This document shows, in pieces, positions 52,210-61,525 of a stretch of DNA of 64,000 nt. The stretch's first letter is position 1. Each line of letters begins with the position of its first letter. The DNA is from Rhizobium sp. L43. GTDB taxonomy: Bacteria > Pseudomonadota > Alphaproteobacteria > Rhizobiales > Rhizobiaceae. A program made the position numbers and the translations under genes. The notes beneath the pieces are model-generated. The model did not search any database, was not told the origin of the DNA, and saw only the letters and a list, made by a program, of their open reading frames with translations. The stretch is taken from the NCBI RefSeq assembly GCF_002531725.1, contig NZ_NWSQ01000001.1, positions 310,001 through 374,000 of the forward strand, written 5' to 3'.

Positions 52210-52560
52210 TTATTTCTGGCCTCTCGACATATCCACAAATTCAACCTGCCCGCGAACACCGAACGCCACCGAGAGAGCAATGGGGTCTGCCGAAAGCGGC
52301 TCCTTAACCTCGCACCCAATATAGAAGCTCACATTTGGAAGCCACTCGGTTTCTGACTTTTCGATTTTGGAGCAATTCGCAAAACGCATTCGATCGACTT
52401 CTCCGGATTCAGTAAGGTATTTTTTCAATATATCTCTCGCCTGCTCGTCCGGACTCTTATGTGATTGTAGAGTTTCTCCGTACATATAAATAGCCATCAT
52501 ACAAAATACGAAGGACACTACTATCCTGCGATATAGAGCCTTACCAGACTGAAAATTCAT
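52210..52560 (-). CDS. Small membrane-anchored hypothetical protein
   Basis: 116 residues with an N-terminal TM helix (IVVSFVFCMMAIYMYGETL), then a soluble domain with two Cys (FANCSKIEK, FYIGCEVKE). Base composition is AT-richer than the flanking genes, which suggests transfer. The family is unknown. The region 51960-52209 between it and rtcR has no evident gene. Confidence 0.55.
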   Translation of the reverse strand: MNFQSGKALYRRIVVSFVFCMMAIYMYGETLQSHKSPDEQARDILKKYLTESGEVDRMRFANCSKIEKSETEWLPNVSFYIGCEVKEPLSADPIALSVAFGVRGQVEFVDMSRGQK

Positions 52561-52914
52561 TCTGTACCTGTAGATGCGACTGATTATCCTGGCGCTACCT
52601 TCCCTAACTCCGGTGTAAACCTCAAGTCAACTTGCTTAGATCTGCCAAGCAACAAAACGGGCTCGTTAGCTAGCGGCTATATTCACACCGACCTAACATC
52701 TTCCGCTCCGAACGGACCTTTGCCGAAACAGCAGGGTTTTTGCCGGTGATCCCGTGAACTCGATCTCCACGGCCGAAAAGTTTCGCCCCCATCCTCTCCG
52801 CTGTCGCGAATTCTCGTGTTGGCTCGATGGTCAACGGTTGCGTGCCACCGCGCCGGAAAGTTGAACCTTCCAGCTAATTTCGCTCAATCGTCGATCTTTG
52901 TACCGGCCTGGCCC
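52561..52914. other. Intergenic region, no gene seen
   Basis: The left part is AT-rich and may hold the promoter of the small leftward gene; the right part is GC-rich and lies downstream of the sox operon. I see no structured element. Confidence 0.5.
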
Positions 52915-53460
52915 TCATGCGCCGTCCTTTTCAGCGCTGGCCGCCATATGGGTGAGATCGTCCCAGAGGCTTTCGGCAAAACTGCGCAGAACCGTGAGTT
53001 CGAAGCTGTCGTCGCCGGTGCGGACGATCTGTACGGAGAGATGACCGACCATGATCATGGCCGCATGGCCTTCCGGGAAGACAGCGGGATCGAGATCGAC
53101 GGCGGTGCCCCTCGAGAGAAGCGCCCGCGAAGAGAGGCCGGAGACGCCGATGCGCACACGCCCGTGGCTCTGGTCCATGACGTAGGCCTTTCCCGCAAGT
53201 GCGACTGCGAGAGCATCGAGGCCGGCGGGGCTAAGCGGCTCGTCGCCGGCGATGAACCATTGGCGGAAGCCCGCCTTGCGGATCGAACTTTTCGCAAAGC
53301 CTGCCTTAGCCAATTCCGCGGCGAGCGCGGTGGGCTCGATTGCGCCGAGCACATGCAGGAGATGGCCCTCCGGCAAGGCTTCCAGCCGGATGCCCGCCCC
53401 TGAGATGCCGGTATATCTAGTCCCGGCCAGAACCGGTTTGTGTTGCGGAAGATCAGGCAT
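52915..53460 (-). CDS. soxG: Sarcosine oxidase gamma subunit
   Basis: 181 residues from ATG 53460, overlapping the soxA stop by eight bases. The SoxG signature is spread over the protein: LPEGHLLHVLG, LSSRALLSRGTAVDLDPAVFP, and WDDLTHMA near the C-terminus, all typical of the GcvT-like gamma subunit. The heterotetrameric enzyme demethylates sarcosine to glycine, with methylene passed to tetrahydrofolate. It is the last gene of soxBDAG. Confidence 0.88.
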   Translation of the reverse strand: MPDLPQHKPVLAGTRYTGISGAGIRLEALPEGHLLHVLGAIEPTALAAELAKAGFAKSSIRKAGFRQWFIAGDEPLSPAGLDALAVALAGKAYVMDQSHGRVRIGVSGLSSRALLSRGTAVDLDPAVFPEGHAAMIMVGHLSVQIVRTGDDSFELTVLRSFAESLWDDLTHMAASAEKDGA

Positions 53461-56410
53461 GGAGCTTCTCGTTTTCGGGATCGATGAAGACGGGATGGCA
53501 GAGCACCGCATCGGTGAATTCGTTGCGCAGACCGTTCCAGATCGTCACCTTCTCACCGATGCGCTCCGGCCCGCGCCGGACGAGCGCCAGGCCGATCGTA
53601 TGGCCGAGCGTCGGCGAGAAAGCACTCGATGTGACGTAGCCCTGATCGTTTTCGAGCGTCGCCGCAGCGCCCTCGGCAAGGATATGCGAACCGGTGCGGA
53701 AGCCGCTTGCCGGATTGAGCGGCTTGACGCCGACGAGGCGAGGGCGCTCGGGGTCCTGCAGGCCGTCGCGGGCGAGCATCGCCTTGCCGATGAAATCCGG
53801 CTTGGTCGATGAAACCATGCGGCCGAAACCGAGATCGCCTGGGGTGACCGTGCCGTTGATCTCGGCATGGGTGACGTGGCCCTTTTCGATGCGCATGACG
53901 CCGAGCGCTTCGGCGCCATAGGCTGATATGCCATGTTTCTCGCCTGATGCCATGATCGCGTCGGCAACGCCTTCGCCGTAACCGGCCGGCACCGCCAGCT
54001 CGTAGGCGAGTTCGCCGGAGAAGGAAATTCGGAAGAGCCGGCCTTCGAGCCGGCCGCCGAAAAGGGAGACCTTGCGGGCGCTCATGAAGGGGAAGGCTGC
54101 ATCCGACAGATCCTCGTCGACGATCTCGGAGAGGATGGCGCGCGACTTCGGTCCGGCAACGGCCATCTGTGCCCATTGATCGGTCGAAGAGGCGAAGCAG
54201 ACGTCGAGCTCCGGCCAGAGCGTCTGGGCGCAGAATTCGAGATGGGTCAGCACGCCGGCGGCGAGCGCCGTCGTCGTCGTCATGAAGAAATGATCGTCGC
54301 TGAAGCGACTGGTGGTGCCGTCATCATAGATGAAGCCGTCCTCGCGCAGCATGATGCCGTAACGCGCCTTGCCAACCGCAAGCTTGGCGAAGCCGTTGCA
54401 ATAGATGCGATCGAGGAAAGTCGCGGCATCCTTCCCGAAGATTTCGATCTTGCCGAGCGTCGAGACATCGCAGAGACCGGCATTTTTGCGGATGTTCAAT
54501 ACTTCGCGGTCGACGCTTTCGCGCCACGTCGCCTCACCGGCGCGCGGGAACCAGGAAGAGCGATACCAGAGGCCGGTTTCGACGAAGACCGCGCCGTTCT
54601 TTTCAGCCCAGCCATGCAGCGGCGATTTGCGCGCCGGCTGGAAATCTTTGCCGCGCGATGCCCCGGTCAAAGCGCCGAAGGAAACCGGCGTATAGAAGGG
54701 CCGAAAGGTCGTCGTTCCCACCTCGGCGGGCGACACGCCACGCGCCTCGGCGAGGATGCCGATGGCGTTGATGTTGGAAAGCTTGCCCTGGTCTGTCGCC
54801 ATGCCTGATGTGGTGTAGCGCTTGGCGAGTTCGACGTGGCCGTAGCCTTCGCGGACGGCGAGACCGAGATCCTTCAAATGCACGTCGTTCTGGTAATCGA
54901 CGAAAGCCTTGCCCTTCGAGCCCTTGACCGACCAGAGCGGCTTTGCCTGTGCATCCGCCTCGGAAGCAGCAGCAAAGGCCGGCTCCGCCGCTGCAAAGCC
55001 GATCGCCTTCAACGCCGCCGCCGCCTTTGCGGCGCCATCACCGAGGCAGGCCGTGGTTTGCCCCATGCCGGCAGCCGAGCCGGCAACGGCAAGGCCCTCC
55101 TGCTGGACAGGCGCCAGAAACGCCGAGGCCTCGTCCGACCATTGCGGCTTCGCACCGCGATGGCAGGCAAGGTGGATGATCGGGCTCCAGCCGCCCGACA
55201 TGGCAAGCGCATCCGCTTCGATCCGGCGAAGGCCGTCTTTGGTTTCAACGCTGACGCCGCGCAGGCGCTGGCCGCCGAACGCATCGATGACCCGGGCGCC
55301 CTTCAGCACTTCGGCGCGGCCCTGCCAGCCCTTGCCCGCATCCGCGCGGCTATCGACGATCGCCGCGACGGCGAGGCCGGCCGCTTCAAGGTCGGCGGCG
55401 GTGCGGTATCCGGCATCGTTGGTGGTGAAGATGACCGTGCTTCTGCCGGGCGCGACCGCCTGCCGGTTGAGATAGCTGCGCATGGCGCCTGCCATCATCA
55501 CACCGGGAATATCGTTGCCGCCGAAGACGAGCGGCCGCTCCTCGGCGCCGGTCGCCAGGATCGCCTGGCGGGCGACGATGCGCCACAGCCGTTCGACCGG
55601 GCGATCCGGATCGGGCATCGCCACATGTTTCTGCACCCGCTCGACGGCGCCGAAGACATTGTCGTCGTACCGGCCGAACACCGTCATGCGCGGCAGGCGG
55701 CGCACGTTCTCCAGGCCCTCCAGTTCGGTAAGCAGTTCTTCGAGAAGAGCGCCCGCCGGCTTGCCGTCGACAGAAACGTTGTCGGAAAGCAGGCTGCCGC
55801 CGAGTTCGGGGCCTTCATCGGCGAGGATGACGCGCGCGCCGGCGCGGCCGGCCGTCAGCGCTGCGGCCAGACCGGCAGGGCCGGCGCCGATCACCAGCAG
55901 GTCGCAATGCGCCCAGCATTTTTCATAGGAATCGGGATCGGCTTCGTAGGAGGCTCTGCCGAGGCCCGCCGCCTTGCGGATCACCGGCTCGTAGAGCTTC
56001 TCCCAGAGGGCCGCCGGCCACATGAAGGTCTTGTAGTAAAAACCGGCGCTGAGGAAGGGCGACAGCAGCCCGTTGACCGCGCCGACATCGAAGCCGAGCG
56101 ACGGCCAGCGGTTCTGGCTCCTTGCCGTCAGCCCCTGATAAAGCTCGATCATCGTGGCGCGCGTGTTCGGTTCGGTGCGCCCGCCGCTGCCTGTCGTCAC
56201 CAGCGCGTTCGGTTCGGCGGCTCCCGCCGTCAGGATGCCGCGCGGGCGGTGATATTTGAAGCTGCGGCCGACGAGCTGGATACCATTGGCAAGCAGCGCC
56301 GAGGCGAGCGTGTCGCCCGGATGGCCCGCGAGCGCCCTGCCGTCGAAGCTGAAGCCGAGCGACGTGGAGCGGTCGATGCGGCCGCCGGAGGAAAGACGGA
56401 AGCTCGTCAT
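53453..56410 (-). CDS. soxA: Sarcosine oxidase alpha subunit
   Basis: 985 residues. The N-terminal ~90 residues form a 2Fe-2S-like fold without the iron Cys set (FSFDGRALAGHPGDTLASALL). Next comes an NAD/FAD-binding region with DLLVIGAGPAGLAAALTAGRAG and ILATGAEERPLVFGGNDIPGV. The C-terminal half is a GcvT-type folate-binding domain (DVSTLGKIEIFGKDAATFLDRI). Full family length, no truncation. The start overlaps the soxD stop by ATGA. Confidence 0.93.
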   Translation of the reverse strand: MTSFRLSSGGRIDRSTSLGFSFDGRALAGHPGDTLASALLANGIQLVGRSFKYHRPRGILTAGAAEPNALVTTGSGGRTEPNTRATMIELYQGLTARSQNRWPSLGFDVGAVNGLLSPFLSAGFYYKTFMWPAALWEKLYEPVIRKAAGLGRASYEADPDSYEKCWAHCDLLVIGAGPAGLAAALTAGRAGARVILADEGPELGGSLLSDNVSVDGKPAGALLEELLTELEGLENVRRLPRMTVFGRYDDNVFGAVERVQKHVAMPDPDRPVERLWRIVARQAILATGAEERPLVFGGNDIPGVMMAGAMRSYLNRQAVAPGRSTVIFTTNDAGYRTAADLEAAGLAVAAIVDSRADAGKGWQGRAEVLKGARVIDAFGGQRLRGVSVETKDGLRRIEADALAMSGGWSPIIHLACHRGAKPQWSDEASAFLAPVQQEGLAVAGSAAGMGQTTACLGDGAAKAAAALKAIGFAAAEPAFAAASEADAQAKPLWSVKGSKGKAFVDYQNDVHLKDLGLAVREGYGHVELAKRYTTSGMATDQGKLSNINAIGILAEARGVSPAEVGTTTFRPFYTPVSFGALTGASRGKDFQPARKSPLHGWAEKNGAVFVETGLWYRSSWFPRAGEATWRESVDREVLNIRKNAGLCDVSTLGKIEIFGKDAATFLDRIYCNGFAKLAVGKARYGIMLREDGFIYDDGTTSRFSDDHFFMTTTTALAAGVLTHLEFCAQTLWPELDVCFASSTDQWAQMAVAGPKSRAILSEIVDEDLSDAAFPFMSARKVSLFGGRLEGRLFRISFSGELAYELAVPAGYGEGVADAIMASGEKHGISAYGAEALGVMRIEKGHVTHAEINGTVTPGDLGFGRMVSSTKPDFIGKAMLARDGLQDPERPRLVGVKPLNPASGFRTGSHILAEGAAATLENDQGYVTSSAFSPTLGHTIGLALVRRGPERIGEKVTIWNGLRNEFTDAVLCHPVFIDPENEKLHA

Positions 56411-56688
56411 GCCGGTTCTCCGCCGAGCTTGGAAAGGGCAGCATCCCTGACGCCGTGGACCGCATGGGTGACGGTGTCGCGCTCGACGATCAGCCAGCGG
56501 CGGCAGCCAGAGGCGTGGTGCCAGTATTCGCTGTGCCGGCCACGCGGATTGTCACGGAGATAGACATAGTCGTACCAGGCATCCGCGCCGGCATCCGGCG
56601 CCGGCCGGACAAGCTTCGCATCGCCGCGGATCGAGAATTCTTCCTTCGGCCGGGCGCCGCAATGGGGACAGGAAATCAGGCTTGCCAT
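56407..56688 (-). CDS. soxD: Sarcosine oxidase delta subunit
   Basis: 93 residues. Zinc ligands are visible: CPHCGARP near the N-terminus and HASGCRRWL near the middle. The SoxD hallmark RDNPRGRHSEYWHH is present. It is a small structural subunit of the heterotetramer, encoded 12 bases after soxB. Confidence 0.92.
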   Translation of the reverse strand: MASLISCPHCGARPKEEFSIRGDAKLVRPAPDAGADAWYDYVYLRDNPRGRHSEYWHHASGCRRWLIVERDTVTHAVHGVRDAALSKLGGEPA

Positions 56689-56700
56689 GGTAGAATGTCC

Positions 56701-57951
56701 TCAGTGCAGATTGGGCTGGGCGCCGACGCCCTTTTCGTCGATCGGATAGCCGCGCGCGAAACGGTCGAGCCGGAAGGCGCGGGCAGTCTGATGCGGCGTG
56801 TTGCGGGCGATCAGATGGGCGTAGCAGAAGCCGGAAGCGGGGGTCGCCTTGAAGCCGCCGTAACACCAGCCGGCGTTGAGATAGAGATTGTCGATATGGG
56901 TGCGGTCGATGATCGGCGAGCCGTCCATGCTCATATCCATCACCCCGCCCCAGGAGCGCAGATAACGCACGCGCGACAGCGAAGGGATCATCGCCAGCCC
57001 GGCTTCGGCGACATGCTCGACCGAAGCCAGATTGCCGCGCTGGGCATAGGAATTATAGCCGTCGATATCGCCGCCGAAGACGAGGCCGCCCTTATCCGAC
57101 TGGGAGACGTAGAAATGCCCGGCGCCGAAGGTGACGACATTGTCGATGAAGGGTTTCAGCCCTTCGGAGACGAAGGCCTGCAGCACATGGCTTTCGATCG
57201 GCAGCCGAAGGCCGGCCATATCGGCGACGACGGTGGAATTGCCGGCCGCCGCCAGCGCCAGCTTGCCGCAGCCGATGAAGCCCCTGTTGGTCTCGACGCC
57301 GGTCACCTGACCGTTCTCGCGGCGGATGCCGGTCACCTCGCACTGGGTGATGATGTCGACGCCGCGGCTGTCTGCGCCGCGGGCATAACCCCAGGCGACC
57401 GCGTCGTGACGCACCGTGCCGCCGCGCGGCTGGAACAAGCCGCCCATAATGGGGAAACGGGCATTGTCGAAATCGAGGAAGGGCAATTTCCGGCGCACCG
57501 CCTGCCGGTCGAGCAGCTCGGCGTCGACGCCGTGCAGCCGCATGGCGTTGCCGCGGCGCGTATAGGCGTCACGCTGGGCGTCGGAATGGAAAAGGTTGAG
57601 CACGCCGCGCTGCGAGACCATGGCGTTGAAGTTGAAATCCTGTTCCAGCCCCTCCCAGAGCTTCATCGACAGTTCGTAGAAGGGGTTATTACCAGGCAGC
57701 AGATAGTTCGAACGGATGATCGTCGTGTTCCTGCCGATATTGCCGGAGCCGAGATAGCCCTTTTCGAGGACGGCGACATTGGTGACGCCGAACTCCTTGG
57801 CGAGATAATAGGCGGTGGCAAGACCATGGCCGCCGCCACCGACGATGATGACGTCGTAATGCGGCTTCGGCGCCGGATCGCGCCAGGCAGGCGCCCAGCC
57901 TTTGTTGCCGCGAAGGCCGTTCAGGAAAATCGAAAGAGCGGAATAGCGCAT
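56701..57951 (-). CDS. soxB: Sarcosine oxidase beta subunit
   Basis: 416 residues. It is a DAO-type flavoenzyme: dinucleotide fold YDVIIVGGGGHGLATAYYLA and the His-containing flavin region near GNIGRNTTIIRSNYLLP. The C-terminal WCYGGFKATPASG and NTPHQTARAFRLDRF match SoxB. It carries the sarcosine-oxidising site and covalent FMN. It is the first gene of the leftward sox operon and divergent from glxA, with an 86-base shared promoter region. Confidence 0.93.
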   Translation of the reverse strand: MRYSALSIFLNGLRGNKGWAPAWRDPAPKPHYDVIIVGGGGHGLATAYYLAKEFGVTNVAVLEKGYLGSGNIGRNTTIIRSNYLLPGNNPFYELSMKLWEGLEQDFNFNAMVSQRGVLNLFHSDAQRDAYTRRGNAMRLHGVDAELLDRQAVRRKLPFLDFDNARFPIMGGLFQPRGGTVRHDAVAWGYARGADSRGVDIITQCEVTGIRRENGQVTGVETNRGFIGCGKLALAAAGNSTVVADMAGLRLPIESHVLQAFVSEGLKPFIDNVVTFGAGHFYVSQSDKGGLVFGGDIDGYNSYAQRGNLASVEHVAEAGLAMIPSLSRVRYLRSWGGVMDMSMDGSPIIDRTHIDNLYLNAGWCYGGFKATPASGFCYAHLIARNTPHQTARAFRLDRFARGYPIDEKGVGAQPNLH

Positions 57952-58037
57952 GAGTCACCCGGAAAGAACAGGGGCATGATGCCAGAAAGAAGCAAGCGGA
58001 CTTGCACAATAGGGACATAAATCGATAAGGATGAGAC

Positions 58038-58997
58038 ATGTCGTTGGTTGATACCAGAAATGTCCAGACGATCGGCTTCATCCTCATCCCGGGATTTGCG
58101 CTGATGTCCTATGCCTCGGCGACGGAGCCGCTCAGGGCGGCAAACCTTCTGGCCGGCCGCGAGATCTATCGGCTGCGGATCTTCTCGCCGGATGGCGCGC
58201 CGGCGCTTTCCTCCTCGGGTGTCGGCGTCCCCGCCGAACCTCTGCCCGTCAGGGGCTCGGGGCTTGGAACGGCTTTCGTCTGCGCCGGCGGCTTGCCGCG
58301 CGACTGGCGGTATCCCAGCGTGCTTGCCTGCTTGCGGCAGCTGTCGCGCGAAGGGGTGCGGATCGGCGGCATTTCGGGCGGCCCCTATCTGATGGCCGCG
58401 GCCGGGCTGCTCAGCGGCCGCGACTTCACCATTCACTGGGAGCATGCGGCCGCCCTTCTCGAAGCCTTCCCGGAGCTCACGCCGCGCCAGGCGCGATTCA
58501 TGATCGACGGCAACCGGATCACCTGCGGCGGCGGCATCGCGCCGCTCGACATGATGCATGTGCTGATCGCCGAGCGCATGGGGCCGGATTTCGCCCGCCG
58601 GGTCAGCGACTGGTATCTTCATACGGAGGTCAACGAGCCCGCAGCACCGCAGCGCGCCTCGCTGGCGCAGCGTTACGGCGTCCATCATCCGGGACTGCTC
58701 AGCGTTCTCGAACGGATGGAGGAGACGATCGAGATGCCGCTCGAGCGTGCCGCCATGGCGCGCATCGCCGGCGTCACCGCCCGCCATCTCGGCCGGCTCT
58801 TTGCCGCCCATCTCGGCACCACCTTTCTCGATCAGTACCGCAGGATCAGGCTGCAGCATGCCCATCGCCTGCTGAAGCAGAGCCCGCTTTCCGTCTCGGA
58901 GATCGCGGTCGCCACCGGTTTTTCCAGTCTCAGCCACTTTTCCCGGATGTTCCGCACCGTCTACGGCATCGCTCCGCGTGCGGCGCGGCGGGAATAG
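58038..58997 (+). CDS. glxA: GlxA-family AraC-type regulator with DJ-1/PfpI domain
   Basis: 319 residues: an N-terminal DJ-1/PfpI-like domain (VQTIGFILIPGFALMSYAS...GISGGPYLMAAAGLL, ITCGGGIAPLDMMHVLI) followed by two AraC helix-turn-helix units (MARIAGVTARHLGRLFAAHL, SVSEIAVATGFSSLSHFSRM). Such regulators control glycine betaine/sarcosine or methylamine catabolism (GbdR-like). It is divergent from soxB, so it likely activates the sox and/or glx operons. The substrate it senses is not deducible. Confidence 0.88.
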   Translation: MSLVDTRNVQTIGFILIPGFALMSYASATEPLRAANLLAGREIYRLRIFSPDGAPALSSSGVGVPAEPLPVRGSGLGTAFVCAGGLPRDWRYPSVLACLRQLSREGVRIGGISGGPYLMAAAGLLSGRDFTIHWEHAAALLEAFPELTPRQARFMIDGNRITCGGGIAPLDMMHVLIAERMGPDFARRVSDWYLHTEVNEPAAPQRASLAQRYGVHHPGLLSVLERMEETIEMPLERAAMARIAGVTARHLGRLFAAHLGTTFLDQYRRIRLQHAHRLLKQSPLSVSEIAVATGFSSLSHFSRMFRTVYGIAPRAARRE

Positions 58998-59075
58998 TTT
59001 TCTTCACGGTTGAGAAATTTTCACTATGGCGATAGGGTTGCCTCAGATCAAAGAGAAGGCAGCAGTGAAAATCCG

Positions 59076-59759
59076 ATGAAAGCCAAAGGTGAAGCGGCAG
59101 ATCAACCGGAACAGGCGCATGGTGGACGCGCGCCCTTTTCCCAGGACCCGCACGCCGTTCGGGAGCCGAAGGAAAACAACCTCGAAATGGCGATCGGCCA
59201 TGAGGTGCGCGCCTACCGCAAGAAACTCGGCATCACGGTGACCGATCTGGCGGCCGCGACCGGCATTTCGCTCGGCATGCTGTCGAAGATCGAAAACGGC
59301 AATATCTCGCCGTCGCTGACGACGCTGCAATCGCTGTCGCGGGCGCTCGGCGTGCCGCTGACGTCCTTCTTCCGCCGCTTCGAGGAACCGCGCAATGCCG
59401 TCTTCGTCAAGGCGGGGCAGGGCATCGAGCTCGAACGACGCGGCACGCGCGCCGGCCATCAATATAATCTGCTCGGCCATATCGACAACAATACCAGCGG
59501 CGTCATCGTCGAGCCTTATCTGATCACGCTGACGGCCGATTCCGACATCTTCCCGACCTTCCAGCACGAGGGCATGGAGTTTCTCTACATGCTCGAAGGC
59601 GAAGTGGTTTACCGCCACGGCGACCAGCTTTTCCAGATGCAGCCGGGCGACAGCCTGTTCTTCGACGCCGATGCGCCGCATGGGCCGGAACAGCTGGTGA
59701 AACTGCCGAGCAAATACCTCTCGATCATCAGTTATCCCCAGCAGAGCTCCAGGGGCTGA
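59076..59759 (+). CDS. XRE-cupin transcriptional regulator
   Basis: The start at 59076 gives 227 residues and removes a polar extension. An HTH of the XRE type (ITVTDLAAATGISLGMLSKI) is followed by a C-terminal cupin (FLYMLEGEVVYRHGDQLFQM). These regulators are common near amine and methylamine catabolic genes. It likely controls the glx/glnT genes downstream. The ribosome binding site is weak. Confidence 0.85.
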   Translation: MKAKGEAADQPEQAHGGRAPFSQDPHAVREPKENNLEMAIGHEVRAYRKKLGITVTDLAAATGISLGMLSKIENGNISPSLTTLQSLSRALGVPLTSFFRRFEEPRNAVFVKAGQGIELERRGTRAGHQYNLLGHIDNNTSGVIVEPYLITLTADSDIFPTFQHEGMEFLYMLEGEVVYRHGDQLFQMQPGDSLFFDADAPHGPEQLVKLPSKYLSIISYPQQSSRG

Positions 59760-59848
59760 TTTGCCTTAGAAGAAAATTTTATTCTTCCCAGTTGATGTCC
59801 TGATATAGACCTGCTAGTCCTTTCTCAACATGAACGGAGGCACGCGCT

Positions 59849-60754
59849 ATGTGCGGCATTGTAGGACTGTTCCTCAAGGACAAGAGCCTTGAACCTCAGC
59901 TGGGAAGTCTGCTCTCGGATATGCTGATCACCATGACGGATCGCGGACCGGATTCAGCCGGTATCGCAATCTATGGCGGCACGGCCGAGGGCAGGGCGAA
60001 AATCACCATCCAGTCCGCCAATCCGGGCGTGGACTTCGACGGCCTGGCCGGCGACCTCGAAAAGGCCGGCATCAAAGCCGATGTATCGGTCAAGAGCACG
60101 CATGCGGTCATCGAGCTGGACGCGTCCAAGCTTGGAGAGGTGCGCAAGGCGCTCGAAGAGATCCGCCCGGCAGTCCGCCTGATGGGATCGGGCGAAAGCG
60201 TCGAGATCTACAAGGAAATCGGCCTTCCGAAAGAGGTCGTGGCGCGCTTCGGCGTCCGCTCGATGAGCGGAACCCACGGCATCGGCCATACCCGCATGGC
60301 GACGGAATCGGCCGTTACCACGCTCGGCGCCCATCCATTCTCGACCGGCGCCGACCAGTGCCTCGTGCACAACGGCTCGCTGTCCAACCACAACAACCTG
60401 CGCCGCGAACTGGTGCGCGAAGGCATGACCTTCGAGACGCAGAACGATTCCGAAGTCGCCGCCGCCTATCTGACGGCCGAAATGGCCAAGGGCAAGGATC
60501 TCGGCCAGGCGCTGACCGGCGCGCTCGACGATCTCGACGGCTTCTTCACCTTCGTCGTCGGCACCAAGTCCGGCTTCGGGGTGGTGCGCGACCCGATCGC
60601 CTGCAAGCCTGCTGTCATGGCCGAGACGGAGCAGTATGTCGCCTTCGGTTCGGAATACCGCGCACTGGTCAACCTTCCCGGCATCGAGAATGCCCGTGTC
60701 TGGGAGCCGGAGCCGGCAACCGTTTACTTCTGGGATCACGACAAGGCCGCCTGA
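59849..60754 (+). CDS. glxB: GlxB, glutamine amidotransferase-type subunit (MgsA-like)
   Basis: 301 residues. MCGIVGLFL exposes Cys-2, the N-terminal nucleophile of class II amidotransferases; GIGHTRMATES and HNGSLSNHNNLRREL complete the glutamine site. It corresponds to the small subunit of N-methylglutamate synthase-like enzymes, transferring ammonia from glutamine, or methylamine from gamma-glutamylmethylamide, to the GlxC-GlxD partners. Confidence 0.9.
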   Translation: MCGIVGLFLKDKSLEPQLGSLLSDMLITMTDRGPDSAGIAIYGGTAEGRAKITIQSANPGVDFDGLAGDLEKAGIKADVSVKSTHAVIELDASKLGEVRKALEEIRPAVRLMGSGESVEIYKEIGLPKEVVARFGVRSMSGTHGIGHTRMATESAVTTLGAHPFSTGADQCLVHNGSLSNHNNLRRELVREGMTFETQNDSEVAAAYLTAEMAKGKDLGQALTGALDDLDGFFTFVVGTKSGFGVVRDPIACKPAVMAETEQYVAFGSEYRALVNLPGIENARVWEPEPATVYFWDHDKAA

Positions 60755-60824
60755 GGGGCGCCTGAAAGCCGAGAGCCGGCGCGGACCGTCTCCCAGATCA
60801 ACAAGGATTCCCAACGAGGAATAA

Positions 60825-61511
60825 ATGCCCATATTCGATCTTTCCAATACCCCTCTTCGCGAACTGAACAGCGCGCTGCACGCCCTTTCGCAAGGGGCCA
60901 ACGACACGGAATTCGAAGTCGTCAACCCGCGCGGCAGCCATGCCGTTGCCGTTGGCATCGACAGCCCCGTCACGGTCGCGGTCAGAGGATCGGTCGGCTA
61001 TTACTGCGCTGGCATGAATGACGGCGGCAGGGTGACGGTTCATGGCTCGGCCGGTCCCGGCGTTGCCGAAAACATGATGTCCGGCACCGTCGTCATCGAG
61101 GGCGACGCCAGCCAGTATGCCGGCGCCACCGGCCGCGGCGGCCTGCTGGTCATCAAGGGCAACGCGGCGTCGCGCTGCGGCATTTCGATGAAGGGCATCG
61201 ACATCGTCGTTCATGGCAGCATCGGCCACATGTCGGCCTTCATGGGCCAGTCCGGCCATCTCGTCGTGCTCGGCGACGCCGGCGATGCGCTGGGGGATTC
61301 GCTCTACGAAGCCAAGCTGTTCATCCGCGGCGAGGTCAAGAGCCTCGGCTCCGACTGCATCGAGAAAGAGATGCGGCCGGAGCATCTGGACAAGCTTGCC
61401 GAGCTGCTCGAGCGCGCCGGGGTCACGGGCGTCAGGCCCGAAGAGTTCAAGCGCTACGGCTCGGCCCGCAAGCTCTACAATTTCAACATCGACAACGCCG
61501 ACGCGTATTGA
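60825..61511 (+). CDS. glxC: GlxC, GXGXG-domain subunit (glutamate synthase domain-3-like)
   Basis: 228 residues. It is built of repeated beta-helix turns (GSAGPGVAENMMSGTVVIEG, GATGRGGLLVIKGN) of the GltB C-terminal GXGXG type. Alone it is non-catalytic and supports the amidotransferase and FMN subunits. It sits 70 bases after glxB and 14 before glxD. Confidence 0.9.
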   Translation: MPIFDLSNTPLRELNSALHALSQGANDTEFEVVNPRGSHAVAVGIDSPVTVAVRGSVGYYCAGMNDGGRVTVHGSAGPGVAENMMSGTVVIEGDASQYAGATGRGGLLVIKGNAASRCGISMKGIDIVVHGSIGHMSAFMGQSGHLVVLGDAGDALGDSLYEAKLFIRGEVKSLGSDCIEKEMRPEHLDKLAELLERAGVTGVRPEEFKRYGSARKLYNFNIDNADAY

Positions 61512-61525
61512 GGCGAGGGACATCC

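Noticed and set aside
54836..58020. Two long plus-strand frames opposite soxA and soxB
   Set aside because: Shadows of well-identified sarcosine oxidase genes.
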